Shown: one piece after another, positions 35,988 through 43,846 of the stretch
Numbering within the stretch: the stretch's first letter is position 1
Layout of the letters: every line of letters starts with the position of its first letter
NCBI GenBank assembly: GCA_963662395.1
Contig: OY759511.1
Coordinates: forward strand, 868,001 to 932,000
DNA length: 64,000 nucleotides
Direction of reading: 5' to 3'
DNA from: JAPOXR01 sp963662395
GTDB lineage: Bacteria; Pseudomonadota; Alphaproteobacteria; Rhodobacterales; Rhodobacteraceae
The notes under the pieces: model-generated
The model's input: the letters and a program-made list of their open reading frames with translations, nothing else
Told to the model about the DNA's origin: nothing
Databases searched by the model: none
Position numbers and translations under genes: made by a program

Positions 35988-36833
35988 ATGAGCATGTATC
36001 ATGACCGCCCGCATGTCGAAGACATCCGTACAATGAAGAGAAGTGGCGAAAAGATCTCCATGCTCTACGTCACTACCCTCGACGAGGCAGCCGCAGCCGA
36101 CTCCGCCGGCATTCACATGTTGTCGATCGAAGGGCGCTACTTTTCTCCGGAAATGCGCGAGGCGGCAGGCAGCTGCTTTGTTCAGGTCGGCCTGCCCTAC
36201 GGTGGCTGGGGCCAGTTTGAAGGGCGTTGCCTCGCGACTGCCGAAGACTATCTGCGCGCAGCCTTCCACTTCTCCGCAATGGGCGGCGATTGTTTCTACT
36301 GTGCGGCATCCTGCGATATTCTGAAGGTGATGTGCGACAACCATGTTCCGGTCGTGGCCCATCTTGGCTTGATCCCGAGCTACATTACCTGGACAGGATG
36401 GCGCGCCGTCGGCAAGACCGCCGACGAAGCGATGAAGCTCTATCGCGATGTCAGGAGACTTGAGAAAATCGGCTGCTTCGGGGCAGAACTTGAGGTCGTG
36501 CCTGACAGGCTCGGCGAATGGCTGAGCCGACACACCTCGATGATCATGCTTGGCATGGGAGCCGGCCCCGGTGCAGATGCGCAATATCTCTTTGCCGAAG
36601 ATGTCCTGGGCCACGGGGTCAACCACAAACCGCGCCATGGAAAGGCCTATCGCGACTTCAAGAGCGAGTTCGAACGGCTCCAGAGGGAACGCATCGCGGC
36701 ATTCAGGGAGTTTCGGGCGGATGTCGACGACGGCAATTACCCGGCTCCCGAGCATGTCGTCCCGATGCAGGATGACGAGTTTGCTGCCTTCCTGAAGGAA
36801 GTCGGTAATCAGCCATCTGCCGGAATGGCCTGA
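35988..36833 (+). CDS. PanB-like (ketopantoate hydroxymethyltransferase family) protein with altered active site
   Basis: The 281-residue barrel resembles PanB: DIRTMKRSGEKISMLYVT at the start, AHLGLIPSYIT (PanB GHLGLTPQ) at about 124-134, LEVVP with E169 (PanB E181) and LGMGAG at 188-193. The residues that bind magnesium and ketoacid in PanB are not kept: D45 aligns with E48 (SIEGR), D84 with G68 (QVGLPYG), and the K112/E114 segment reads DCFYCAAS. It therefore probably catalyses another aldol-type or C-C cleavage reaction on the pathway substrate. GAAAGGA precedes the ATG. The longer upstream frame overlaps the isomerase relic and is rejected. Last gene of the run. Confidence 0.8.
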   Translation: MSMYHDRPHVEDIRTMKRSGEKISMLYVTTLDEAAAADSAGIHMLSIEGRYFSPEMREAAGSCFVQVGLPYGGWGQFEGRCLATAEDYLRAAFHFSAMGGDCFYCAASCDILKVMCDNHVPVVAHLGLIPSYITWTGWRAVGKTADEAMKLYRDVRRLEKIGCFGAELEVVPDRLGEWLSRHTSMIMLGMGAGPGADAQYLFAEDVLGHGVNHKPRHGKAYRDFKSEFERLQRERIAAFREFRADVDDGNYPAPEHVVPMQDDEFAAFLKEVGNQPSAGMA

Positions 36834-36834
36834 A

Positions 36835-36855
36835 CCAGGCACCGCCAGTGCCTGG
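36835..36855 (+). terminator. Hairpin directly after the PanB-like gene
   Basis: CCAGGCAC (36835-36842) and GTGCCTGG (36848-36855) form a perfect 8-bp stem with loop CGCCA, beginning two bases after the stop codon. No T-tract follows, but the position marks a likely end of the catabolic transcript. Confidence 0.6.
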
Positions 36856-37546
36856 CCCGGCGCGCCATTTCGGGGAAATCAGGCGCGCTCCCGAGCTCCC
36901 ACCCATCCGTATTCGTGATGCCGGCAAACTCCCTCACCGGCCTCCGACCGCAATACTGCCGCTCCAGGAAAACAGTCGAGCCAGAATCGAAGTGCGTCGA
37001 GTAAAGCCGAAACTCCTGCCATGACCTGGCCGAAAGCAGCATTCTCCGGAAGAAATTGCCTTTCCGACTGCCCCGGCGCGAGCGTGTTCGCGGGCGTCTG
37101 TCGGCACGGCACCATCATTGCCCCCCTTCAGGATATCCCGGAACAGGTTCGAGGGTCATTCGGGATACGTTTTGTCGGGCGGAAGCACCTGCTGGTCGGC
37201 CAGGGTCAGGATGGACAGCCGGAATTCCGGATGTCCTGACCCGTCGGTCGGAGCGAGATGAATCTCGGCAGCGTCACGATCCGATCAGGACAGCTCGCCG
37301 GCGCCGACCTCGATCTCGAGACCCGATATTCCAGGGCCTTCCTCCGTCGGCTTCACGAGCAAGGGCGGGACATTGAGAAGACGTCCGGATCCAACAGGGC
37401 ATTGCCGATGGATATCCGGACCGGACCGCAATTCGAGGGCGGACCCGTAATATTGCCAGCCCCCGGTTGACGCTGTATCCGTAACGGGAGCCGGCCCACA
37501 GGATAGAGGCAGGGTTCGGTCGGCATCGCGACAGGGAGACAGGGTA
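36856..37546. other. Stretch without recognised gene
   Basis: About 690 bases before the glutaryl-CoA dehydrogenase gene. A minus-strand frame (36809-37042) reads GSTVFLERQYCGRRPVREFA, which looks protein-like but matches nothing I know. It may be the remains of a gene. No hairpin or promoter was identified. Confidence 0.4.
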
Positions 37547-38761
37547 ATGTCAGCTCTTGCAGAGCACGAATCGGCAACAACCAGCCCGTCATTCAAGTGG
37601 GATGATCCGCTGCTGCTCGATAACCAGCTGACCGAGGATGAAATCCTGGTCCGCGATGCGGCGCGCGAGTTCGCCGATCGCGAATTGCGGCCCCGCGTCA
37701 CGACCGACTACCTCGACGAGGCCTCCGACCGATCGATATTCGTCTCCATGGGCAGGACCGGGCTGCTGGGAATCACCCTGCCGGAGGAATTCGGAGGCTC
37801 GGATGCCGGTTATGTGCCGTACGGCCTCGTTGCCCGGGAAATCGAGCGCGTGGATTCCGGTTATCGGTCCATGATGAGCGTCCAGTCCTCGCTGGTCATC
37901 TTTCCGATCCTGGCCTTCGGCAGCAAGGCACAACAATCACGATACCTGCCGAAACTGGCCAGCGGCGAGTGGATTGGGTGCTTCGGCCTTACCGAACCGG
38001 AGGCCGGCTCCGATGCCGGAAGCCTGAAGACCAGGGCGTCCAGTGTGCCGGGCGGCTACCGGCTGAACGGCAGGAAGACCTGGATCTCCAACTCGCCGAT
38101 TGCCGACGTGTTCGTGATCTGGGCAAAGTCGGACGCCCATGACGGGGCCATTCGCGGCTTCGTGCTTGAAAAGGGAATGCCCGGCCTGTCGGCCGACCGG
38201 ATTGACGGAAAGCTGTCGCTTCGGGCCTCGGTCACCGGCGAAATCGGGCTGGACGGAGTAGAAGTGGGCGAGGATGCGTTGCTGCCGAGCGTGTCGGGGC
38301 TCAGGGGGCCGTTCAGCTGCCTCAACCGGGCCCGGTATGGAATTGCCTGGGGAGTCATGGGCGCGGCCGAGGAATGCTGGCATGCGGCGCGGCAATACGG
38401 GCTGGACCGCCGGCAATTCGGCCGGCCGCTGGCCGCCACCCAACTCTATCAGCGCAAATTGGCCGACATGCAGACCGAAATCACCCTCGGGCTGCAGGCG
38501 GCACTGCGAATCGGCAGGTTGATCGATGAAGGAAGGATGGCGCCGGAGATGATCTCGATTGCCAAGAGGAACAATTGCGGCAAGGCGCTCGACATCGCCA
38601 GGGCCGCCCGCGACATGCATGGCGGCAACGGCATCCAGATTGACTACCAGGTCATTCGTCATTCCCAGAATTTGGAGACGGTCAACACCTATGAGGGCAC
38701 GCATGATGTCCATGCCCTGATCCTGGGTCGGGCCCAGACCGGCATCCAGGCGTTCTTCTGA
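37547..38761 (+). CDS. gcdH: Glutaryl-CoA dehydrogenase-type acyl-CoA dehydrogenase
   Basis: The 404-residue flavoprotein begins with the GcdH-type FKWDDPLLLDNQLTEDEILV. It has GCFGLTEPEAGSDAGSLKT (FAD binding), DRRQFGRPLAATQLYQRKLA and the catalytic glutamate at about E383 in TYEGTHDVHALILGRAQTG. GcdH oxidises and decarboxylates glutaryl-CoA to crotonyl-CoA in lysine and aromatic degradation. ACAGGGAG stands eight bases before the ATG. It is alone on its strand here; no CoA-transferase or LysR gene adjoins. Confidence 0.88.
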   Translation: MSALAEHESATTSPSFKWDDPLLLDNQLTEDEILVRDAAREFADRELRPRVTTDYLDEASDRSIFVSMGRTGLLGITLPEEFGGSDAGYVPYGLVAREIERVDSGYRSMMSVQSSLVIFPILAFGSKAQQSRYLPKLASGEWIGCFGLTEPEAGSDAGSLKTRASSVPGGYRLNGRKTWISNSPIADVFVIWAKSDAHDGAIRGFVLEKGMPGLSADRIDGKLSLRASVTGEIGLDGVEVGEDALLPSVSGLRGPFSCLNRARYGIAWGVMGAAEECWHAARQYGLDRRQFGRPLAATQLYQRKLADMQTEITLGLQAALRIGRLIDEGRMAPEMISIAKRNNCGKALDIARAARDMHGGNGIQIDYQVIRHSQNLETVNTYEGTHDVHALILGRAQTGIQAFF

Positions 38762-38847
38762 TCTGCGGCGCTGGCCAGTACCAATCTGTCGCTGGCCCCG
38801 GACTGCAGACCTGGCCGAAGCTCCGGCTGCCTGCCCTCACGGCCAGC

Positions 38848-39895
38848 TCAAATCCCGGGCATGCGCCTGCCGTCATCGGCATCGCTGCCGGCGAAATCGT
38901 CGAAGGCCTTGTCGGTCACCCGGATGATGTGGTCACGAACGAATTCGGCACCCTCGCGGGCACCATCCTCCGGGCGATCCAGACAGAACTCCCACTCGAC
39001 CACGGCCCATCCCTCGAAATCCATTGCCGCCAGCCGCGAAAACACCGCTCCGAAATCGACATGCCCGTCCACAGGCAACCGGAAACGGCCGGCCCGATTG
39101 ATCCAGCCCTGGAGCCTTCCGTAGACGCCCTGCCGCGGGTCGGATTGAGTTCGGCATCCTTGACATGGAACATGCGAATGCGGTCTCGGTAGATTTCCAG
39201 GTTCTCGATATAGTCGAGGCATTGAAGGACATGATGCGACGGGTCATGGCGCATGTTGGCCCGGTCATGACCGCCAACGCGGTCGAGAAACATCTCGAAG
39301 CTGACACCGTCATGCAGATCCTCGCCGGGATGGATTTCAAGCCACAGATCAACGCCGCATTCCTCGGCACGCTCCAGGATCGGCATCCAGCGTGACGCAA
39401 GCTCGTCGAACGCCGCCTCGACCAGCCCTGCGGGCCGCTGCGGCCATGGATACAGGTACGGCCATGCCAGCGCCTCGGAAAAGGTCGCCTGAGCGCCGAG
39501 GCCCCCAGCCAGGCAGAGGCAGACAGCGCCATCGTGACCTGCTCCACTGCCCATTGCTGCCTCGTCCCGGGACTGCCGCGAACCTGCGGGGCGGCGAATC
39601 CATCCAAGGCATCATCATGGGCCGGGTGGACGGCAACCAACTGCCTCTGGAGATGCGTGGACAATTCGGTGACCTCGAGCCGCCCTCGGCGACCACACCC
39701 GTGAAGTGGTCGCAATAGTCGGTAGACCCTGCTGCCGCCTCAAGGTCGAACAGTCGGGAATCCCGGCTCGGAACCTGCACGCCGACATAGCCGCAATCGG
39801 TTGCCCAGTGGACAATAGACTCCCGGGAATTGAAGGGTGCCTCGTCACCGACAAATTGCGCCAGGAACAATGCCGGCCCCCTTGATCGTTTTCAT
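38848..39895 (-). pseudogene. Sugar phosphate isomerase/epimerase, broken by several frameshifts
   Basis: On the minus strand the gene begins MKTIKGAG at 39895 and shifts frame to LFLAQFVGDEAPFNSRES and CGYVGVQVPSRDSRLFDLEA. It shifts again to VTELSTHLQRQLVAVHPAHD, again to FSEALAWPYLYPWPQRPAGL with WLEIHPGEDLHDGVSFEMFL and MFHVKDAELNPT, and finally to GHVDFGAVFSRLAAMDFEGW. Together these make a complete TIM-barrel isomerase/epimerase of about 345 residues with metal-site motifs (EIHPGED, MRHDPSH, FHVKDAE). At least four frameshifts make it non-functional. Decayed partner: the oxidoreductase fragment at 40160. Confidence 0.82.
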
Positions 39896-40159
39896 GATTG
39901 CTTCCCGATACGTACCTTCGGTTCCAACGCCATGATATGGCGCCTCTTTCCTCAACCAGCAGACAACATGGTTTCCGGAGAATCCGAATCCGGATGAAAG
40001 AACAATTCCATGACAGCAAGAACGCGGCTGACCATCCGGAATCCCGCGGTTTCGTTCAGCAGCCGACAGCACCTGCAGCGCCACCGGCAATGCGGTCCGG
40101 CATCTCTTGTGGCGTCGGGAATCGGTGCTGCCCGGGCCTGGCGGGGTCGATCCTGCGAT

Positions 40160-40400
40160 CTCTCGACCGGCAGCCGGTCGCGGGCCCTGGACGAAATGGC
40201 AATCGACTCGACAACCCGCTGGACTTCATGCGCCTCGCGGAAGTCCGGGATGCAGGGCTTGCCCATTGCATGGGCGTTCGGCAGTTCGGCCACCTCGATC
40301 ACCTTGAGGTCATTGAATCCCGACCGATGTCCCGATGCTTGGCGGAATTGCACATAGGGCGGGTGCTCAGGCCCGGCCTCGATGCGGGTGTAGCCGGAGC
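40160..40400 (-). pseudogene. C-terminal remnant of a Gfo/Idh/MocA oxidoreductase
   Basis: A minus-strand frame reads AGPEHPPYVQFRQASGHRSG, then FNDLKVIEVAELPNA and PDFREAHEVQRVVESIA. This is the C-terminal signature of one Gfo/Idh/MocA branch (GH-x-x-GFNDLKV...PDFREA-x-EVQRV). The N-terminal NAD-binding domain was not found upstream. It lies upstream of, and on the same strand as, the broken isomerase, so the two are remains of one sugar-catabolism operon. Confidence 0.65.
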
Positions 40401-40621
40401 CTGGCCCGCCCCCCGAAGAAGATGCCGTGCGTTCATCAGCTTCCGGGTCGGGTTGAGGTTTGTGTGTGTGTTCCCTTCGGACGGTTTCATGAGGAACGCA
40501 CCCAAAACCTTGATATTGCGCCAATTCCTGCATGGCCTCCATCAACCCGTCCCCTCCTTTGGGGCGTCCGGACACGTTGTGTGCGCGCATGTCTGCGAAA
40601 AAACTTCGCCCGGCACGACGA

Positions 40622-41032
40622 TCATCCGGTTCGCGGTGCATCCAGGTTGAATAACGGAATATCCATCGCTCGGGCTACGGAGTTCATCCGCCGGTCGTAG
40701 CTCGCGAGCGCGACCCCTTGCCCGTGTTCGACGAGATAGGCACACGACGCCAGATGCAGGGCATCGAGCGTCCGCAGCGCGCCGACATCGGGAAAGGACT
40801 CCAGTGCCCGAGCCAGCACTGAAGGGGAGAGCTCCAGCATCGCGATTCTCCCGATCAGCCAGCGTGCCGACTCGAAGTAGGGCTCCGGGAGCCTGCGCGC
40901 ATGCAGGGGAACCCGTATCTCGTACTCCAGCAGCCGGCTGGAAGACAGCGTCTCCTTCCACAACGAACCGGGAGGTTGGCGGTCTTCGGCAAGAAGATGA
41001 GCGAGAGCGACGGATGTGTCGATATAGATCAC
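40622..41032 (-). CDS. vapC: PIN-domain toxin, VapC family
   Basis: The 136-residue protein starts with GTG (MIYIDTSVALAHLLAEDR), with the first PIN acidic residue at D5. It has LLEYEIRVPL (E), ALRTLDALHLASC (D) and ALASYDRRMNSVA (D). These four acidic positions form the ribonuclease site of VapC toxins, which cut tRNA or rRNA. The start overlaps the antitoxin stop (GTGA), the standard coupled arrangement. All active-site residues are present, so the toxin looks active. Confidence 0.9.
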   Translation of the reverse strand: MIYIDTSVALAHLLAEDRQPPGSLWKETLSSSRLLEYEIRVPLHARRLPEPYFESARWLIGRIAMLELSPSVLARALESFPDVGALRTLDALHLASCAYLVEHGQGVALASYDRRMNSVARAMDIPLFNLDAPRTG

Positions 41033-41322
41033 CGGTCGCGCCGACTCTCGTCCAGATCGGCCAGGATTTCATCCAGCGTGGCGACGGGTCTGGGTTTGGG
41101 CGGTGGCCCCGGGGCGGTCAGCCTCGGCGGCGTCAGTACGCCGGACCGAACCGCGTCGGCCAGGAAGGCATCGGCCAGGATCGGGCTCCGGGTCTCCCGA
41201 AGCGGGCCAAGTTCCGCCACGACCTGGTCCCGGTCGGTCACCAGTACCGTCTCACCGGATGCTGCCAGCCGCACGTATTCGCTGAGCTTGCTGTTGAGAA
41301 TCTTGATGCCGACCGATCTCAT
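41029..41322 (-). CDS. vapB: Phd/YefM-type antitoxin of the VapC toxin
   Basis: The 97-residue protein begins MRSVGIKILNSKLSEYVRLA, then SGETVLVTDRDQVVAEL, the Phd/YefM (prevent-host-death) DNA-binding fold. The C-terminal half (PPRLTAPGPPPKPRPVATLD) is proline-rich and probably wraps the toxin. The ATG at 41322 fits the family start; the longer frame from 41385 would run through the operator-like repeat at 41331. The pair likely represses its own promoter. Confidence 0.85.
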   Translation of the reverse strand: MRSVGIKILNSKLSEYVRLAASGETVLVTDRDQVVAELGPLRETRSPILADAFLADAVRSGVLTPPRLTAPGPPPKPRPVATLDEILADLDESRRDR

Positions 41323-41330
41323 GTGACAAA

Positions 41331-41350
41331 GGTAGCAACCGATCGCTACC
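41331..41350. promoter_or_regulatory. Inverted repeat upstream of vapB, probable autoregulatory operator
   Basis: GGTAGC (41331-41336) and GCTACC (41345-41350) are perfect inverted repeats with an 8-base spacer, eight bases upstream of the antitoxin start. Toxin-antitoxin complexes commonly bind such sites. Confidence 0.55.
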
Positions 41351-42146
41351 ACGTCAATCGGGCTCGCATTTGGTGCTGACCGCACTGCAATTGTGGTATC
41401 CGAAACGGATGCAGTCCGGTCAATTCCTGCTCCAGCCAGTCGAGATGTTCATCGGGTTCGACGCGACAAGGGTTCCGAAAGACCAGCAGGAACTCAGGCA
41501 TTGAACTACCGCATCAGGCAGTTCAGGAACGAGCGCCTTGGGCGGAGGTGCCCACCGTCTGCGACATGGCAGTGCCGGGCCGGAGCAAATTGCTCGAAAG
41601 GTCGAAGTCGGCACCGGGCAAGGCCTGGAGCAAGGCCAAGGAGACGCTCGATGGCCTGGGTTCCATGGAGGCCGGGAGCAGCCTGGGGCCAAAATCCTGG
41701 ATGTTCCGCAGGACGCCCTCGAATGGTCGAAGGGAAGATGGGAAGATCAGATGACGAATTTCAGGCTGTGGTGGCACGGCAGCGAATAGTGGTCCGGTGT
41801 CACGCGAGCGAGTTCATTCTCGGCAAACAGTACTGTTTGTGCAGGACTTTCCCACCCTGCGGCTGATCTTGCAAATGGTCGATTCTCCGGTTTTCAGGCC
41901 GGAGTCCGTGGTGCTGGAGCCACCCGGCACCAGCGCAGGCACTGCCGCCGGTGGCGACAATGCTCTCTGCCTGACGGCGGCCCACAAGGACCAGCGCCGG
42001 CGCGCGCCATGTTGTTCAGGCAGGCCCGCCTCGCCGGCCCGTGACCGGTACGGGTGAGACAGGCATCGTCGCCATGGACGCAGTCTTGCTGGCGATGGTC
42101 GGGATTCTCCACTCGATGCCGAATTCGGCATCGAGTCGACGACAGA
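41351..42146. other. Stretch without recognised gene
   Basis: About 800 bases with overlapping frames on both strands but no recognisable domain. A minus-strand frame (41523-41777) and a plus-strand frame (41538-41789) have some protein-like composition. I could not assign either, and neither has a good ribosome binding site. Confidence 0.35.
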
Positions 42147-42335
42147 AACAACGGCCTCCATTTCACCGCCGAACTCTCGGCCGAGAGGACCGCGTCGAGC
42201 CAGGCGAAGCGCTGCGAAATCGTCGCCTTCGTACACGGCATCCCGATCCTGATGATCGACAGCAAATGGCCGAGCGAGAGCCTGAAGATGACGGACAGCC
42301 AAGCCATGGGATACCGGAACGAAGGCAACATCCCC
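42147..42335 (+). pseudogene. Possible N-terminal fragment of a type I restriction enzyme (HsdR)
   Basis: The frame reads NGLHFTAELSAERTASSQAK, then RCEIVAFVHGIPILMIDSKW, then ESLKMTDSQAMGYRNEGNIP. This resembles the HSDR_N nuclease block of HsdR proteins, which runs R-P-D-I-V-L-F-V-N-G-[IL]-P-L-x-x-I-E-x-K and is followed by Q...IP. The catalytic positions would read E and D-x-K in place of D and E-x-K. The sequence loses register soon after, and no helicase part is seen. Only a short scrap, and the assignment is tentative. Confidence 0.35.
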
Positions 42336-42644
42336 CCGGCACTTCCAACTTGTTCAACCTGCAGACCGGGCTGTTTGCGACGGGCGGGAGGGACGAATAA
42401 TCGGAACCTCTCGACTGTCCGGCATGGGTGAAAGCCGTCGTCACCGGACACGAAACCGCGGTGGGCCGGCTCCAGGACGGCATGGCGCCGTGTGGTGCCG
42501 AAACGGCACGGCGTACCTCTGATCGTGATTTCCCGGGAGATCCGGTATTGGCAGGGACTGATTCCGGAACCGGGATGCCTGGACCGCGCCGGACGGTCCG
42601 GCAACAAGGTGCCGGTAGCCGACTGCCAGGAGGGAGGCTGTACG

Positions 42645-43724
42645 ATGCGGTATGCAATTCTCGGTGCCGGGTTCATGGGGCAGGAGCACATGCGAAACAT
42701 CGCCCTGATGGAGGATTGCGAGATCGCCGGCTTCCTGGAGCCGGATGCGGATATGCGCGCCAGTGCCGCGGCGCTGGCGCCCGGTGCCAGGCCGGCGGCG
42801 AGGCTGGAGGATTTGCTGGCCGAGCCACGGCTCGACGCGCTGGTGATTGCGACGCCGAATTGCCTGCATGCGGAGCAATTGCGGAACGTGGCGGATATCC
42901 GCCCGTTGCCGGTTCTCGTGGAAAAACCCCTGGTCACCCGCCCCGAGGACCGGGAGTTCGTCGAGTGGCTGGCGGCATCCTATCCGGCACCGATCTGGGT
43001 CGGCATGGAATACCGCTACATGCCACCGCTGTCCCGCTTTCTGGAAGAGGTCGAGGAGGTAACTGGCGGCGTTCGCCACTTGTCGATCCGGGAACACCGG
43101 TTTCCGTTTCTGTCCAAAGTCGGCAACTGGAACCGTTTCAATCGGAACACCGGCGGCACGATGGTCGAGAAATGCTGCCACTTCTTCGACCTCATGCGTC
43201 TCATTGCCGGCGAGGAACCGGTTCGCGTATGGGGATCAGGCTGGCAGGCGGTCAACCACAAGGACGAAGACGCAGGCGAGCCGGCAGACATATGGGATGC
43301 AGCCTTCACCGTGGTCGAATTCGGGTCGGGATGCCGCGCCATGCTGGATCTGTGCATGTTTGCCGACGGCGTGCACTGGCAGGAGGAAATCACCGCGGTC
43401 GGGCCGGATGGGCGCCTCGACTGCCTGATCCCGCCATCTCCCGGCCATTGGCCACCCGGGCGAGGCCCCTGTCCCCACCCGCAACTGGCAAGATGGCCGA
43501 GGGGAAGAGGCACGCCGACCAGGACCGAACTGCCGATCGATGACCGGCTTGCGGCGGCCGGCGGCCATCATGGCGCCACCTTCCATCAGCACATGGCTTT
43601 CCGCAGGATGATCGAGACAGGCACAGAGCCGGAAGTGGGTCTCCGGGACGGATGGATGGCAGTCCGGATGGGAATGGCTGCCCAGGACTCCTCGGAGACC
43701 GGACAGGCCGTCACGCTCGGCTGA
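42645..43724 (+). CDS. Gfo/Idh/MocA-family oxidoreductase
   Basis: The 359-residue protein starts MRYAILGAGFMGQEHMRNIA after AGGAGGGA and carries VLVEKPLVTRPED (catalytic lysine), WVGMEYRYMPP and GGTMVEKCCHFFDLMRLIAG. These fit the inositol/sugar dehydrogenase-like family. Residues about 265-290 (PGHWPPGRGPCPHPQLARWP) are unlike the rest and rich in proline, histidine and arginine. The +1 frame there reads more naturally (GEAPVPTRN), suggesting two compensating frameshifts. The C-terminus (GATFHQHMAFRRMIE, DGWMAVRMGMAAQ) is normal. The gene stands alone between relics. Confidence 0.82.
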   Translation: MRYAILGAGFMGQEHMRNIALMEDCEIAGFLEPDADMRASAAALAPGARPAARLEDLLAEPRLDALVIATPNCLHAEQLRNVADIRPLPVLVEKPLVTRPEDREFVEWLAASYPAPIWVGMEYRYMPPLSRFLEEVEEVTGGVRHLSIREHRFPFLSKVGNWNRFNRNTGGTMVEKCCHFFDLMRLIAGEEPVRVWGSGWQAVNHKDEDAGEPADIWDAAFTVVEFGSGCRAMLDLCMFADGVHWQEEITAVGPDGRLDCLIPPSPGHWPPGRGPCPHPQLARWPRGRGTPTRTELPIDDRLAAAGGHHGATFHQHMAFRRMIETGTEPEVGLRDGWMAVRMGMAAQDSSETGQAVTLG

Positions 43725-43846
43725 AGGCGGCCGTCACGAATTACCGGATTCTCGACAACGGCCTGGCCCCTGCCGGGCTGCCGGCCGCCATGACATGCCC
43801 TGTCGGCACGGGAGAGGCATGGACAGGCTCCGCTGACGCCGATGCC

